64,000 bases of DNA from Acanthornis magna (taxonomy: Eukaryota; Chordata; Aves; Passeriformes; Acanthizidae), in NCBI GenBank assembly GCA_036785705.1, contig JAWUZG010000084.1, positions 4,833,001 through 4,897,000 of the forward strand. Reading direction: 5' to 3'. The translations under genes were made by a program, and so were the position numbers. Each line of letters begins with the position of its first letter. Position 1 is the first letter of the stretch. The notes under the pieces were generated by a model. That model was given only the letters and a program-made list of their open reading frames with translations, was not told where the DNA came from and ran no database searches. Shown here in pieces: positions 62,501-64,000 of this stretch.

Positions 62501-64000
62501 AACTGATTGTGGTAATGATAATTTGATTTGATAATATAAGAGTATTTTTTTAATACTTCAGATGTAAAATAAAGTACTACTGCATTGAAACAGAGAATCC
62601 TGTTCTCTGAGTGTGACAGATCTCTCAGAAAGCTGTTACTTGGCACACTTTGGTAAATATTAAAGAGATAATTTTGGGTGACAATAATAATTTTGTTTGT
62701 AGAGATATCTCATAAAACACTTAAGAAGATTTGTCACTGCTGAGTGGAATTCTCTAGAAGGAAAACATTTCTTTATGGGCTCAATAAAATACCTGATCTA
62801 GTTTTCTTGTAAAATCCATGGGGGCTTTCATTAAGGAAAGTTAGAAAAATGTCATGGATCAGTGTGTATTTTCTTTCTTATTCTTGTGCAATGGAATCAG
62901 CACAGTCCACACTGAAAGAGATTCTCAGTGTAAGGAAGAAAACTCAAAGGGAAATTCTCAGTGTTACCAAGTACAAAAGGAAGGTGTACAAATGTAACTT
63001 TGCCACAGAGTACCCTGGGGAGAACAATTGATACAAAAAGCTCTAAACAATAAGAGAGCCCACAAAGTTGCTGGAATTTGTTATTTTTTAGATATTCAAG
63101 TTGTTGTATGATGATGAGGAAGTTTTTGGTTCACAGAATGTTTCCTCTTTGTCTAAAGTTGTTTAGATGTTTCTGTGAGGGAAGAAGTGACAATGTTAGG
63201 GAGAACTCAGATTCCTGTTTTCCTGGCAGGCTTAAAATGTTAGAAAATAAGAGGAAGCTGACTGCTTCTGCCAGAAAGAAAAAGATAAATATCAAAACTG
63301 AGTCAGAAAGGATCCTATATGCCACAGCCCAAACCATGTTCCAGAGTCTAAACTGAAGATAACAGCAAGAGCCAACTGCACATTTGGAACTTCACTAAGA
63401 TTTGCTCACAGTATGCTAGAACTCATATCTTTGCTTTCTGGTATCTGGAAGCCCACCTTCTTATTAAGAGCTGCAAACATAATTTCATAACTTGAAGGGT
63501 GATGGGATGTGACTTTTAGGTTCCCAAGATACATAAAGTGAAATCAGGCTCATAGAATGAACTGTTTTACTCCACAGATCCATTTCTGCTGTGCTGTGGC
63601 CCTGGCTGATATGAACAAGGCCACAGTCACATATGTGTGTGTGTTTGTGTATGTACAGTCCCGCTTGCCATCTCTGTTCATTAAATAATGAATAGTGAAT
63701 ATTAATTAGCAGAGAAGTGAAAAAGCATGAAATTCCTTCTCAGAGTGTGCTGGTTTGCTCACATTGCAGGAATGGGCTGGACTCCTCAAGGCTGAGAAAG
63801 GATCACAGGTTGAGGAAAGTGCACTTCATTCCCACAGCGAGCACATACCTGCTTGCAAATATTTATCCTTTCTATACTATATATGATTCCTTGGACTCAA
63901 CAACACGAGGTTAATATTTCAGATTTACTGGTAGTGAAGCCGAGGTACAGCAAATTTCACAGCTGAAGGCTAAACTGCTTGGGAAGAATAAGATTCAGGC

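Larger units (their letters stand above)
49271..64000. other. intergenic sequence upstream of FAR1
   Basis: Three CR1 fragments and one inverted repeat are recognisable. No coding exon or RNA gene is supported. Overlapping ORFs at 61379-62269 (up to 158 codons, plus strand) show no recognisable domain. In mammals PTH lies on this side of FAR1; nothing like PTH is seen here. Confidence 0.6.

Overview
The window is vertebrate nuclear DNA, almost certainly from a bird. The evidence is AT-rich, intron-dominated sequence, several 3'-end fragments of CR1 LINEs (the dominant avian retrotransposon), and one tRNA-Ile-derived SINE with a CR1-type tail. That SINE matches in architecture what I know as TguSINE1, which points to a passerine (songbird). 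No bacterial, viral or CRISPR features were seen.

One protein-coding gene can be supported: FAR1, fatty acyl-CoA reductase 1, on the minus strand. Eleven coding exons were placed by hand from splice sites and family similarity: 38194-38006, 34304-34129, 32758-32579, 30803-30626, 30070-30026, 29913-29795, 29322-29255, 27729-27558, 21097-20968, 19700-19573 and 17539-17377. They sum to 1548 nt, giving 515 residues plus a stop. This equals the usual vertebrate FAR1 length, with every junction in phase and no internal stop. The protein is intact: Rossmann glycine motif TGATGFMG (16-23), HVSTAY (150-155), the YxxxK catalytic pair (Y204/K208), a C-terminal 'sterile' domain and a hydrophobic tail anchor.

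Layout by coordinate. 1 to about 13.7 kb is intergenic sequence downstream of FAR1, with a 54-bp tandem duplication, one CR1 fragment and an (AAAAG)n microsatellite. About 13.7-17.4 kb is the probable 3' UTR. 17.4-38.2 kb holds the coding exons and introns. 38.2-49.0 kb is a 10.8-kb first intron with the SINE, a short CR1 end and a 19-G run. About 48.35-49.27 kb is a CpG island with CCAAT and GC boxes oriented for minus-strand transcription and a likely 5' UTR exon ending at 48966. 49.3-64 kb is intergenic sequence upstream of FAR1 with three CR1 fragments and no recognisable gene.

FAR1 makes fatty alcohols at the peroxisome for ether-lipid (plasmalogen) synthesis, and in birds may also feed uropygial wax. 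The most notable sequence-level points are a GC-AG intron after coding exon 9 of 11 (numbered exon 10 here), a 45-nt in-frame micro-exon, and nested inverted repeats in intron 9. I found no convincing previously undescribed system.
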